From NCBI GenBank assembly GCA_049515135.1, contig JBEKUJ010000003.1, positions 310,001 through 374,000 of the forward strand: a stretch of DNA of 64,000 bases, in the 5' to 3' direction. Source of the stretch: Fen-1364 sp049515135 (GTDB lineage: Bacteria > Spirochaetota > Spirochaetia > SZUA-6 > Fen-1364). The notes beneath the pieces are model-generated. The model was given only the letters and a program-made list of their open reading frames with translations. It searched no databases and had not been told where the DNA came from. Within the stretch, counting starts at the first letter, position 1. The number at the start of each line of letters is the position of its first letter. This document shows positions 17,437 through 25,086 of the stretch, one piece after another. The position numbers were made by a program, and so were the translations under genes.

Positions 17437-18594
17437 CTACCGCACTTCCTTGACGAGCTTCTTCTTGCCGTCCTGGATCTCGAAAATATAGTTCGGCTTG
17501 TTCGTCGGGATCCCGTCCTTCATGTCCCAATTGAACAGGAGGCCGTGGAAGTTCTGCACGTTAGCGCAGTAGTCCGCTATCTTCTTCCTCTCCTCCGCCA
17601 GCTTGGAAGGGTCTCCCGTGACGCCCGTCTTTTCGATTGCTTCCTTGATCATGTACAGGGCATCGTAGTAGTTCGGGGAAAGGCTGAACGGCGCCATGCC
17701 GTTGTGGTCTTTAGCAAATGCGGCCTTGAAGGCGTCCCAGCGGGGGTTGGAGATGTCGAGGTTGATGTAGTTATAGACCTGGACGCCGTTCAAGTCCGCG
17801 CCGCCGGTGGAGTACAGCTGTGCATCATCAGCGCTGCTGAACACGAGGATGTGGTTCATCTTTTTCCACCCGCGATTCTTCAGCTCTTTGATGATCTTGG
17901 CAGCCTGCTCGCCATGAGTGACAAGGATGATACCGTCCGGCTTCTCCTCCAGGGCCTTGACGACGAGCGGACCAAAGGTCACCGCGTCGTCGGGGACGTC
18001 CACCTGGCCAAGGACCTGGATGTTCAGCTCCTGGAGGGCCTTCACGTGAGCAGCAGCCATGCCTGGCCAGGGGCCGTAAGGCACGACAAACTGTACGGCC
18101 TGCTTGATGTCCGGGAACTCCTTTGCCCAGGCAGTAACGATCGTTGCGAGCCTCTGCTCCGTGGGAGGGAGGAAGGAGACCGTCCAGGGAAAGAATTTCT
18201 GGGCGTACTCCAGGGATGTGGTGGCAGTCATCGACATCATGCCCGCTTCGACTGCGATGGGCATGGCCGCCATTATGACAGGCTCGGGAACCGGCCCCAT
18301 GGCCACCAGGCTGTCCTTCACGATTCTGGCCATCTCAACTGAGCCCTTCTGAGGGTCCAGCGCTGTGTCGATAGGGACGACCTTGACCGGCTTGCCGGCA
18401 ATACCCCCGGATGCGTTGATCTCCTTTGCCGCGTATTCGGCCCCCCATTCCAGGAACTCTCCGATGGCGGCGATGGGCCCCGTCAGGCAGTTGAGGAACG
18501 GGACTTGCCACTCGTTCACGACTGCTTTCGCCTGGCCGAATCCGAGGGCAGCCGCAAAAAGAACGAGAACAAGAACACCAATCAGCCTTTTCAT
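17437..18594 (-). CDS. Branched-chain amino-acid-type ABC transporter, substrate-binding protein
   Basis: The 385 residues consist of a signal peptide (MKRLIGVLVLVLFAAALGFGQA), without a lipobox Cys, and a two-lobed type I periplasmic-binding domain of the LivJ class. It captures the ligand for the adjoining LivHMGF-type transporter. Conserved pieces are the FLTGP-like start (LNCLTGPIAAIGEF), NASGGIAGKPV, VFSSADD and PNYYDALYM. It is the last gene of the operon. Its ATG overlaps the livM stop (ATGA) yet has its own strong AAGGAGGTCAC site, which would boost its translation relative to the permeases. The ligand may be an amino acid, amide or other small acid. Confidence 0.9.
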   Translation of the reverse strand: MKRLIGVLVLVLFAAALGFGQAKAVVNEWQVPFLNCLTGPIAAIGEFLEWGAEYAAKEINASGGIAGKPVKVVPIDTALDPQKGSVEMARIVKDSLVAMGPVPEPVIMAAMPIAVEAGMMSMTATTSLEYAQKFFPWTVSFLPPTEQRLATIVTAWAKEFPDIKQAVQFVVPYGPWPGMAAAHVKALQELNIQVLGQVDVPDDAVTFGPLVVKALEEKPDGIILVTHGEQAAKIIKELKNRGWKKMNHILVFSSADDAQLYSTGGADLNGVQVYNYINLDISNPRWDAFKAAFAKDHNGMAPFSLSPNYYDALYMIKEAIEKTGVTGDPSKLAEERKKIADYCANVQNFHGLLFNWDMKDGIPTNKPNYIFEIQDGKKKLVKEVR

Positions 18595-19496
18595 GTGACC
18601 TCCTTGAGCGAGATATTACGTTTCCTTCGTTTTCCCGAAAGAAAGGTTTCGATAGAGCGGACAAACCGTGGAGTAATAAAGCCCTCCGGCTTCAGAACCA
18701 GGACAAGGATCAGGAGCGCACCGTAGATGACCACGCGCCACTCCTGAATCTCTGAGGGCAACAGGAGCGGCACCCCGTAGAGGATGGGTGCAATAACAAC
18801 CGTGCCCCACAGCGTCGCGTAGCCGCCGACAAAGATGACGGTCATGAAGATTCCCACAAGTGCGAAGGTGAAGAAATCGAGGTGAAAGCTCTTGTAGATG
18901 AAGCCGTACAGCACTCCGCTCCCTCCGGCAATCGTGCAGCTGGCCGTCTGCACCAGCATTCCCAGCTTCTTGCGATTGATGCCCAGGGAAGCAGCCAGAT
19001 CCGGGTCGACGAAAACTGCGGAAGCGGCCCTTCCCAGGCGGGAATGGTCAAAACGATGAATGAGCCATCCGACAACGACAACCATCGCGTAGAGAATGGC
19101 CAGGATGATCACGCGGTGCGACTCAGGATTGCCTCCGATGTTCGGCAAGCCGAACATCCCCATCGTTCCCCCCACAGCCGGCAGGTTCTGGATGACGGTG
19201 CGGGTGATGAAGATAAAGGTGAAGCCGACAATCACCACGGCAAAGGTTGGCGCGTCCCCGATGAACCGGGAAACCACGTAGCCGATGAGACCTCCAAGGA
19301 TGAAGCCTGTTGCCAGGGCCCATCCAAAAGGCACGTGGAGGCTCATGACGAGGTACCCCGCCGCGTATCCCGATATCGCCATGTTTGCAATGGTGATGAA
19401 ATGAAGGTGAGCGACGCGATAAGGAAGGTAGAGTGCCCAGCTCATGAGGATGTTCACTGCCGTGATGGAGAGGTAATAGTAGAGCGGAAGCGGCAC
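18591..19496 (-). CDS. livM: LivM-type ABC transporter permease
   Basis: This 301-residue hydrophobic protein has about eight to nine membrane segments of the branched-chain amino acid permease (LivM) family. It has the typical sequence between helices DPDLAASLGINRKKLGML and the C-terminal LVLVLKPEGF that ends many LivM proteins. It would pair with the LivH-type permease at 19507 to form the translocation channel in the inner membrane. It starts 10 bases after livH and overlaps the binding-protein gene by 4 bases. The symbol indicates family; leucine-family transport is not proven. Confidence 0.88.
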   Translation of the reverse strand: MPLPLYYYLSITAVNILMSWALYLPYRVAHLHFITIANMAISGYAAGYLVMSLHVPFGWALATGFILGGLIGYVVSRFIGDAPTFAVVIVGFTFIFITRTVIQNLPAVGGTMGMFGLPNIGGNPESHRVIILAILYAMVVVVGWLIHRFDHSRLGRAASAVFVDPDLAASLGINRKKLGMLVQTASCTIAGGSGVLYGFIYKSFHLDFFTFALVGIFMTVIFVGGYATLWGTVVIAPILYGVPLLLPSEIQEWRVVIYGALLILVLVLKPEGFITPRFVRSIETFLSGKRRKRNISLKEVT

Positions 19497-19506
19497 CTGG
19501 TCCCTC

Positions 19507-20391
19507 CTAGACCTTCGACCCGAAAAGCCCCCGGGGCTTCACAAGGATCACGACGAGCATGATCACGAATGCAATGGCGTCCGACCAGGTTCCTGAGATG
19601 TAGCCTTGCACGATCGCCTCCAGGATGCCCAGGATGAGCCCGACAACCAGGCCGCCTGCAAGGTTCCCCAGCCCGGCGATTATTGAAACGGCAAGGACCT
19701 TGTGGGCCACCTGCTCACCCAGCCCGGGGGAGGCGGAGCCCAGGACCATGGCCAGAAGCACCGCTATGATACCACCAAGGATACCGGAAAGCGCATAGCT
19801 GGCAAGTCCTGTTCTCAACAGGGGAATGCCAACCAGACGCGCGCCGTTGGGATCCTCCGCTATTGCTCGAAAGGCGCGTCCCGGGCGCGTCTTGTACAGG
19901 ATGAGGAAAACTGCCGAGACCGCAACTATTCCTACTGCCAGAGACCAGATCTGCCCGGTGAGGACGCTGATAAGGCCGACCCGGAGCAGCGGCGTGTTCC
20001 CGGCCAGCTGGTCTGGAAATGCGATGGGGAGCCCTTTGTTGAAAGTGTGTGAAAGCACGTCGGTAATGATCATCCCGATTCCCATCGAAAGGACCATTGT
20101 GCTGTTGATGTCGACCTCACCCCTTTTCATCATGACTTTCTGGAACAGCGGGGCGCTCAGGAGATTCAGCGCGATGGAGGAAGCAATCCCGGCAGCAATC
20201 CCGAGCACAAGATTGTTGCCGGTGAGCTGGAGAACGATCCATGTTATGTACATTGAGAAAACCACCACCTGGGGGTAGGAGAAGTGGATGATCATCGCCA
20301 CAAGCAGAAGGAGGTTGAACCCCGTCACAAGGAGGACATAGATGCTCCCCAGGGAAAGACCGTTGATGACCTGCGCAACGAATCCCTGCAC
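19507..20391 (-). CDS. livH: LivH-type ABC transporter permease
   Basis: This 294-residue inner-membrane permease has the LivH family opening QVINGLSLGSIYVLLVTGF. The coupling-loop segment IAEDPNGARLVGIP meets the ATPase subunits, and the C-terminus is VILVKPRGLFG. It has about eight hydrophobic segments. It lies 3 bases after the LivF-type ATPase gene in the same minus-strand operon. Together with the LivM-type protein it would form the transmembrane heterodimer. Confidence 0.9.
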   Translation of the reverse strand: MQGFVAQVINGLSLGSIYVLLVTGFNLLLLVAMIIHFSYPQVVVFSMYITWIVLQLTGNNLVLGIAAGIASSIALNLLSAPLFQKVMMKRGEVDINSTMVLSMGIGMIITDVLSHTFNKGLPIAFPDQLAGNTPLLRVGLISVLTGQIWSLAVGIVAVSAVFLILYKTRPGRAFRAIAEDPNGARLVGIPLLRTGLASYALSGILGGIIAVLLAMVLGSASPGLGEQVAHKVLAVSIIAGLGNLAGGLVVGLILGILEAIVQGYISGTWSDAIAFVIMLVVILVKPRGLFGSKV

Positions 20392-20394
20392 GCC

Positions 20395-21117
20395 TTACGC
20401 TCCGAGGTACGCTTCCCGGACGCCCGGGTCGGAGAGAAGCCTCTCCGCGGTGCCCGAAAGCGCCACAGTGCCTGTTTCCAGGACATAACCGCGATGGGCA
20501 CACTTCAGCGCCTTGTTCGCGTTCTGTTCGGAGAGGAGAATCGTATACCCCTCCCTGTTGAGCCTCTTCAGTATTGAAAAGATATCGTTGACGACGATCG
20601 GGGCAAGACCGATGGACGGCTCATCCACGAGGATCATTCGCGGCGCCGACATCAACGCCCTTCCGATGGCAAGCATCTGGCGCTCCCCTCCGCTCAGCGT
20701 GCGCGCCACCTGTTTCTTTCTCCCGGCCAGTATCGGGAACCACTCGAATATCCGGAGAAGGCTCGACTGCACGTTCCTCATGTTGTGATGGGCGCCCAGC
20801 AGCAGGTTGTCCAGCACGGTCATGGAAGCGAACACTCCGCGCCCCTCAGGAACCAGGCAGATGCCGGCCCTGACATTGCGGTCAGCGGGCAGACCGCTGA
20901 TTTCCCTGCCTTCGAAAACGACGCTTCCTGACCGCAAGGGATTGACGCCGAGCACGGACTCCAGGAGGGTCGTCTTGCCGGCCCCGTTTGCGCCGATCAA
21001 CACGACAATCTCTCCGGGGAATACCTCCAGGCTGACATCCTTCAGAGCGTTCACGTGCCCGTAAGATACGGAGAGGTGCTGGACCTTCAAAATGGGTGTC
21101 CGTGCGTCATTCGACAC
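20395..21117 (-). CDS. livF: LivF-type ABC transporter ATPase
   Basis: The 240-residue ATPase has Walker A GANGAGKTT, signature LSGGERQM, Walker B ILVDEPSIGLAP and the LivF hallmark CLVPEGRGVF. All ATP-binding motifs are intact. I chose the GTG at 21117 because GGAGG lies 9 bases before it and it begins next to the first conserved strand. The start overlaps the livG end by 11 bases. Upstream in-frame codons would add about 20 residues of Arg-rich sequence that is out of character. It would pair with the LivG-type ATPase. Confidence 0.9.
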   Translation of the reverse strand: MSNDARTPILKVQHLSVSYGHVNALKDVSLEVFPGEIVVLIGANGAGKTTLLESVLGVNPLRSGSVVFEGREISGLPADRNVRAGICLVPEGRGVFASMTVLDNLLLGAHHNMRNVQSSLLRIFEWFPILAGRKKQVARTLSGGERQMLAIGRALMSAPRMILVDEPSIGLAPIVVNDIFSILKRLNREGYTILLSEQNANKALKCAHRGYVLETGTVALSGTAERLLSDPGVREAYLGA

Positions 21118-21907
21118 CGAGGTAAGCCTCCAGCACCTTGGGGTCCTTCTGGATCTGAACGGGCGAGCCCTCCGCAATCTTCTCCCCGAAGTTGAGGACA
21201 GTCACCCGATCCGAGAGGTTCATCAGCATCTTCACGTCATGGCTGACAACAACGACCGTCACTCCGGTGTCCCTGACCTTCCGGATGATCTCTTCCACCC
21301 TCTCCGTTTCCTTCACGCCCATCCCCGAGGCGGGCTCGTCAAGGAGAAGGAGCCGGGGCCCGGCAATGACTGCCCGGGCAATCTGCACCAGCTGGCGTTC
21401 GGTCCAAACCAGGTCACTTGCCCACCGTTCGGCGGCGGCCTCCATGCCGGTGAGAGCAAGCACCCGCAACGCGGTCTCCTCTATCTCCGCTTCCCGCGAG
21501 GAATGCCGCAGCGGGAGCCGGAAAATGATGTCCACGGCTGACTTCCCCACCGTGTCGTTGATGCCTGCCATGACGTTTTCAAGGACCGACAAGCCGGCAA
21601 CAATCTTGCCTGCCTGGAACGTGCGGCGAATGCCGAGATTGGCGATGGCGTCGGGAGGCTGTGCGGTTATGTCCAGATCTTCCAGGTGTACGCTGCCCGC
21701 GTCTGGTTTGAGAAGCCCGGTCACGCAGTTGAAAAGGGTCGTCTTTCCGGAGCCGTTGGGGCCAATGATGCCGTGGATGTGACCCTTTGCGACTTCGATG
21801 TCGACCCTGTCGAGGGCCGTGATTGCACCAAAGGACTTGCTGAGCGCTGCGACGCGCAGGATGCGGTCGTCCATAGGGTGCAGGGAGTGTAGGAGATTGG
21901 GATTCAT
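21107..21907 (-). CDS. livG: LivG-type ABC transporter ATPase with an altered signature motif
   Basis: The 266 residues carry Walker A GPNGSGKTT, Q-loop region FQAGKIV, Walker B LLLLDEPASGMG and switch His SHD. In place of the usual LSYG[QE]QR signature helix it reads LVWTERQLVQIARA. The Gly that contacts ATP across the dimer is therefore missing, and the ATP site shared with LivF may be asymmetric. The ATG at 21907 sits 3 bases downstream of the M20 peptidase stop. A second Met twelve codons on (21874) is an alternative start. It is a component of the same transporter as its neighbours. Confidence 0.87.
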   Translation of the reverse strand: MNPNLLHSLHPMDDRILRVAALSKSFGAITALDRVDIEVAKGHIHGIIGPNGSGKTTLFNCVTGLLKPDAGSVHLEDLDITAQPPDAIANLGIRRTFQAGKIVAGLSVLENVMAGINDTVGKSAVDIIFRLPLRHSSREAEIEETALRVLALTGMEAAAERWASDLVWTERQLVQIARAVIAGPRLLLLDEPASGMGVKETERVEEIIRKVRDTGVTVVVVSHDVKMLMNLSDRVTVLNFGEKIAEGSPVQIQKDPKVLEAYLGVE

Positions 21908-21910
21908 CTG

Positions 21911-23143
21911 TCAACGCGAACGGCGCAGGAAACGCGACGACGCAAGCGCGTACACCCGTGCGCATTCCACCATCTGTTCGATCTCGACATACTCGTCGAC
22001 CTGATGCGGGATGTTGCGCGAGCCGGGGCCATTGACAAGGCAGGGGATCTTTTTCCACGCGCTGAGGAACGTGCCGTCCGTTGCGCCGGGGACGCCGTTC
22101 CAGGTCGGCTCCCGACCCGTCACATCGCGGAAGGCGTCTGCTGAGACGCGCGCAATCGGCTCTTCCGTGGTAATGCCGACAACAGGCCTGTCTTCAATGA
22201 ACTCGATCTCAGCCTTGAAATCGCTGTCCGCTGACGCAAGCTCCTGGAGAATGGCGCGCAGCCGGTCCCGGAGCGCGTCATGAGATTGGGAAAGGGTCGT
22301 GCGGATATCCACGTACCCGATGGCCTCGCCGGGCATCACGTTCAGTTGGGCAGGGCTGCCCGCGGGAGGGGACTGGAGCACGGTAAATGTGATGGAGGGA
22401 AGACCGATCAGGGGATCTGCCCCGCAGCGTTCCTTCTCTTCCGCCTCGAACATCTCGAACGCAAGGATGATCCTGGCCAGGCGCGTGTTCGGATTGGTGC
22501 CGGAAAGGGGCATTGCGCCGTGCGCCATCCTGCCGTGGACACGCACAACGGCTCGGATTGCTCCCTTCATCGTGATGCACAGATTGTTCTCTTCCGGCTC
22601 CGGCACCAGGCACGCGCTGACATCATCCGCGTGGCCCGAGCGGATGAGGTGCTTGATGCCGATCATCATTCCTTCCTCGTCGCAGACAAAGCCAAGCCGG
22701 AGCTTTCCTGACCAGCGGCCTGCGTCCCTCCGCAGGGCCTTGGCAGTCACAAGCGCTACGGCGAGGCCTGCCTTCATGTCGCAGGAGCCGCGGCCGTAGA
22801 TCCTCCCGTCCGCGATGTCGCCGCCGAACGGATCATGGGTCCACGCTGCCCTGTCTCCTTCGCTTACGACATCAGTATGGCCTTCCAGCATGAGGCAAGG
22901 TCCCTCCAGGCCGGAGTCAAGGGTGACAACGATGTTCTCCCTCCCCTTCTCCACTTGCTGGACCAGAGGCTGAACGCCAAGCTCGCGCCGGACCCAGTCC
23001 GCGATGAAGCGGACCACCTCCCTCTCTGTCCCGCCCGAATCCGGCCGTATCACGGAGTCTATGCGGACCAGCTCACGCGTCAGGCTGACCAGCTCCTCCC
23101 TGTCGATTTCCCTGAGCAGGCTTTTTTCGGACTCAGCGATCAT
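21911..23143 (-). CDS. M20 family metallopeptidase (ArgE/DapE/carboxypeptidase G2 type)
   Basis: The 410 residues form a di-zinc amidohydrolase with the metal-binding motif EGHTDVV, the bridging-Asp segment YGRGSCDMKAG, the catalytic pair CDEEG and a central lid domain containing the GRMAHGAMP His. Such enzymes remove an acyl group or a terminal amino acid. Its place between a PanE-like reductase and a LivGFHM transporter suggests it processes the imported compound, perhaps an N-acylated amino acid or a small peptide. The ATG at 23143 lies 11 bases inside the preceding gene. No signal peptide is seen, so it should be cytoplasmic. Confidence 0.85.
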   Translation of the reverse strand: MIAESEKSLLREIDREELVSLTRELVRIDSVIRPDSGGTEREVVRFIADWVRRELGVQPLVQQVEKGRENIVVTLDSGLEGPCLMLEGHTDVVSEGDRAAWTHDPFGGDIADGRIYGRGSCDMKAGLAVALVTAKALRRDAGRWSGKLRLGFVCDEEGMMIGIKHLIRSGHADDVSACLVPEPEENNLCITMKGAIRAVVRVHGRMAHGAMPLSGTNPNTRLARIILAFEMFEAEEKERCGADPLIGLPSITFTVLQSPPAGSPAQLNVMPGEAIGYVDIRTTLSQSHDALRDRLRAILQELASADSDFKAEIEFIEDRPVVGITTEEPIARVSADAFRDVTGREPTWNGVPGATDGTFLSAWKKIPCLVNGPGSRNIPHQVDEYVEIEQMVECARVYALASSRFLRRSR

Positions 23144-24074
23144 GCGGCGAGCCCGACAGGTGGATGCGGTCAAGGGTTTTCACAAGACGGGTGATGGTTG
23201 CGTTCACGGGCACCGGCATGCCCAGCTGCGCCGCTTCCTTTACAATGGCGCCGTTCATGAAATCTATCTCGGATTCGCGCCCCTTGTCGAAATCCTGGAG
23301 CATGGAGGAGCGGTTTGCTCCCGTTTTCCCCGCAACCTCATAGACCGCTGCAAGCGGGTCCGTGTACGTGAGCCTCACCCCGCGGGCCCGGGTCACCGCG
23401 ACAGCCTCGCCGACAAGGTCCGCCATGATCGCCTTTGTCTCCTCGTGAAGCAGCAGAGTGCCGTTTGTCTGCCCGATAAGGGCAGTAAGAGCATTGATTC
23501 CGACGTTGATTACGAGCTTGCTCCACACCAGAGCGGCGACATCCTCCTCCACGTGCGTCTCGAACTCCGCGGCGCGCAGCGCATCCGCCAAGGCTGAGAG
23601 CTTCCTGTTGTCGCCGTCTGCCATGCTCATGTGCGTCGGGCCCTTCCCCGCGTGGCGTATGCGGCCGGGCCCCAGGAAGGTGGCCCCCTGTGACGTGACG
23701 CCGGCGGCCGTCCGTGCGGGGCCGAAATGTCTGCGGATGATGCCTTCGTTCCCCAACCCGTTCTGCAGGGTGAGCACGACCGTGCTCGGCCCGGCAAGCT
23801 CTTTGAACTGGAGGGCCGCCTCCTCTGTGCTGGTGGACTTCACGAAAACGATGAAGACATCGGAGCCCTCCACTGCTCGCGGCTCCGCGCTCGCCTGCGG
23901 CCGCGCAACGAGTGAGTTCCCTGTTGCGGCGTCCTCGATGACAAGACCGTCCCTCTGGACTTTTTCCACGTGCTCCCTGTATACGTCGAAAAGGACCACA
24001 TCGTGCCCGGCAAGAGAGAGCCTGCCACCGTACAGGGAGCCCATGGCCCCCGATCCGATAATCGCGATCTTCAT
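23133..24074 (-). CDS. Ketopantoate reductase family (PanE/ApbA-like) dehydrogenase
   Basis: The 313-residue NADPH-dependent reductase begins MKIAIIGSGAMGSLYGGRL, a Rossmann fold with GxGxxG. The family blocks VKSTSTEEA, LQNGLGNE, GVTSQGA and the catalytic Lys region VWSKLVINVGINALTA are all present. True PanE makes pantoate in CoA synthesis. This copy, however, heads an operon with an amidohydrolase and an amino-acid-type transporter, so it may act on another 2-oxo acid. I therefore give no symbol. The ATG at 24074 is set by the Rossmann start. A weak leaderless-type promoter (TGGACT-N17-TACTCT) ends 7 bases before it. Confidence 0.85.
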   Translation of the reverse strand: MKIAIIGSGAMGSLYGGRLSLAGHDVVLFDVYREHVEKVQRDGLVIEDAATGNSLVARPQASAEPRAVEGSDVFIVFVKSTSTEEAALQFKELAGPSTVVLTLQNGLGNEGIIRRHFGPARTAAGVTSQGATFLGPGRIRHAGKGPTHMSMADGDNRKLSALADALRAAEFETHVEEDVAALVWSKLVINVGINALTALIGQTNGTLLLHEETKAIMADLVGEAVAVTRARGVRLTYTDPLAAVYEVAGKTGANRSSMLQDFDKGRESEIDFMNGAIVKEAAQLGMPVPVNATITRLVKTLDRIHLSGSPHDR

Positions 24075-24081
24075 CGTGGGA

Positions 24082-24110
24082 AGAGTAGTAGCCGTGAGGA
24101 ATGAAGTCCA
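24082..24110 (-). promoter_or_regulatory. Possible promoter of the reductase/peptidase/ABC transporter operon
   Basis: On the minus strand TGGACT (24110-24105, 4 of 6) is followed 17 bases later by TACTCT (24087-24082, 3 of 6). The -10 box ends 7 bases before the ATG at 24074. Both boxes are weak. I include it because its spacing matches the leaderless pattern at stronger promoters in this window. Confidence 0.3.
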
Positions 24111-24150
24111 GACCTCGCAAAGCCTCCGGCCTTGCTCGGGCCGTGCTAGA

Positions 24151-25077
24151 CTAGTCTTCAAACGGCATTTCGATGTGTTGCAGGTCCCTGGTCAGAAAGG
24201 AGGAGGGAAATATCTCCCGGGCCTCTTGAAGGAGCTTCTTCAGCTCCCTTTCCGAATAGCGGGGGCTGTAGTGAATCAGACCCATCTCCTTGACCCCCGC
24301 TTCCCTCGCGATTCGCGCAGCCTGCGAGGCGGTGAGGTGCTTCTTTTCGGCCGCCGTCTCCGCCAGGTCTTCGGCGAACATGCCCTCACAGATGAGGAGG
24401 TCAGCCCCGCTCACGAATCCGGCCAGGCCGGAGGCGGCTACCGTGTCCGTGACAAAACAGAACTTGCGGCCTTTCCTCTCCTCCCCCATGACCTGCTGAG
24501 GCGCGACGGTGGTTCCGTCCGGCAGCCCGACCGTCTCTCCTCCCTGCAGCCGCGACCACAGGGGCCCGCGCGGAACGCCGAGGGCCAGCGCCTTGTCCGG
24601 GAAGAAGATGCCGGGACGCTTTTTCTCCTCGATGCTGTAGGCCAGGCACTGCTTCGTGTGCTGAAGCGGAAATGAGCGGATGCCGTACTCCTCAGCCTCG
24701 AGGATGCTGCACTTGCCCTCGATCTCCTTCACGACGATCTCATAGTTGATGTACATTTCCAGGGTGCGTCGCATGGCGTCCACAAACTCCCGGATCTTCG
24801 GAGGCCCGTAGATATACAGGGGTTCGTCCCTGTCCACCTGCGACGAGAGCATGAGGATGCCGGGGAGTCCTGTCACATGGTCAGCGTGGGTGTGGGAGAT
24901 GAAAATGGAGGTGATCTTCTTCCAGCGCAGGTTCAGCCTGCGCAGGCCGATCTGCGTCCCCTCTCCGCAATCGAAGAGGAACAGCTCCCCCTCGCGCCGC
25001 ACAAGGACCGATGTCAGGCCCCTGCCGGGAAGGGGCATCATCCCGCCCGTTCCGAGAACGAATACTTCGAGGTTCAT
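24151..25077 (-). CDS. rnz: Ribonuclease Z
   Basis: RNase Z trims the 3' end of tRNA precursors. The 308-residue metallo-beta-lactamase fold has the main zinc motif HTHADHVTGLPG and the downstream His/Asp ligands (QHTKQCLAY, TDTV, LIHYSPR). The tRNA-contacting flexible-arm region is visible around KALALGVPRGPLWSRLQ. It starts 9 bases after the stop of the M16C protease gene, so the two are co-transcribed. It ends in a 76-base gap before the PanE-like gene, which contains a GC-rich potential hairpin near 24131 but no clear terminator. Confidence 0.94.
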   Translation of the reverse strand: MNLEVFVLGTGGMMPLPGRGLTSVLVRREGELFLFDCGEGTQIGLRRLNLRWKKITSIFISHTHADHVTGLPGILMLSSQVDRDEPLYIYGPPKIREFVDAMRRTLEMYINYEIVVKEIEGKCSILEAEEYGIRSFPLQHTKQCLAYSIEEKKRPGIFFPDKALALGVPRGPLWSRLQGGETVGLPDGTTVAPQQVMGEERKGRKFCFVTDTVAASGLAGFVSGADLLICEGMFAEDLAETAAEKKHLTASQAARIAREAGVKEMGLIHYSPRYSERELKKLLQEAREIFPSSFLTRDLQHIEMPFED

Positions 25078-25086
25078 GATGCGCCT

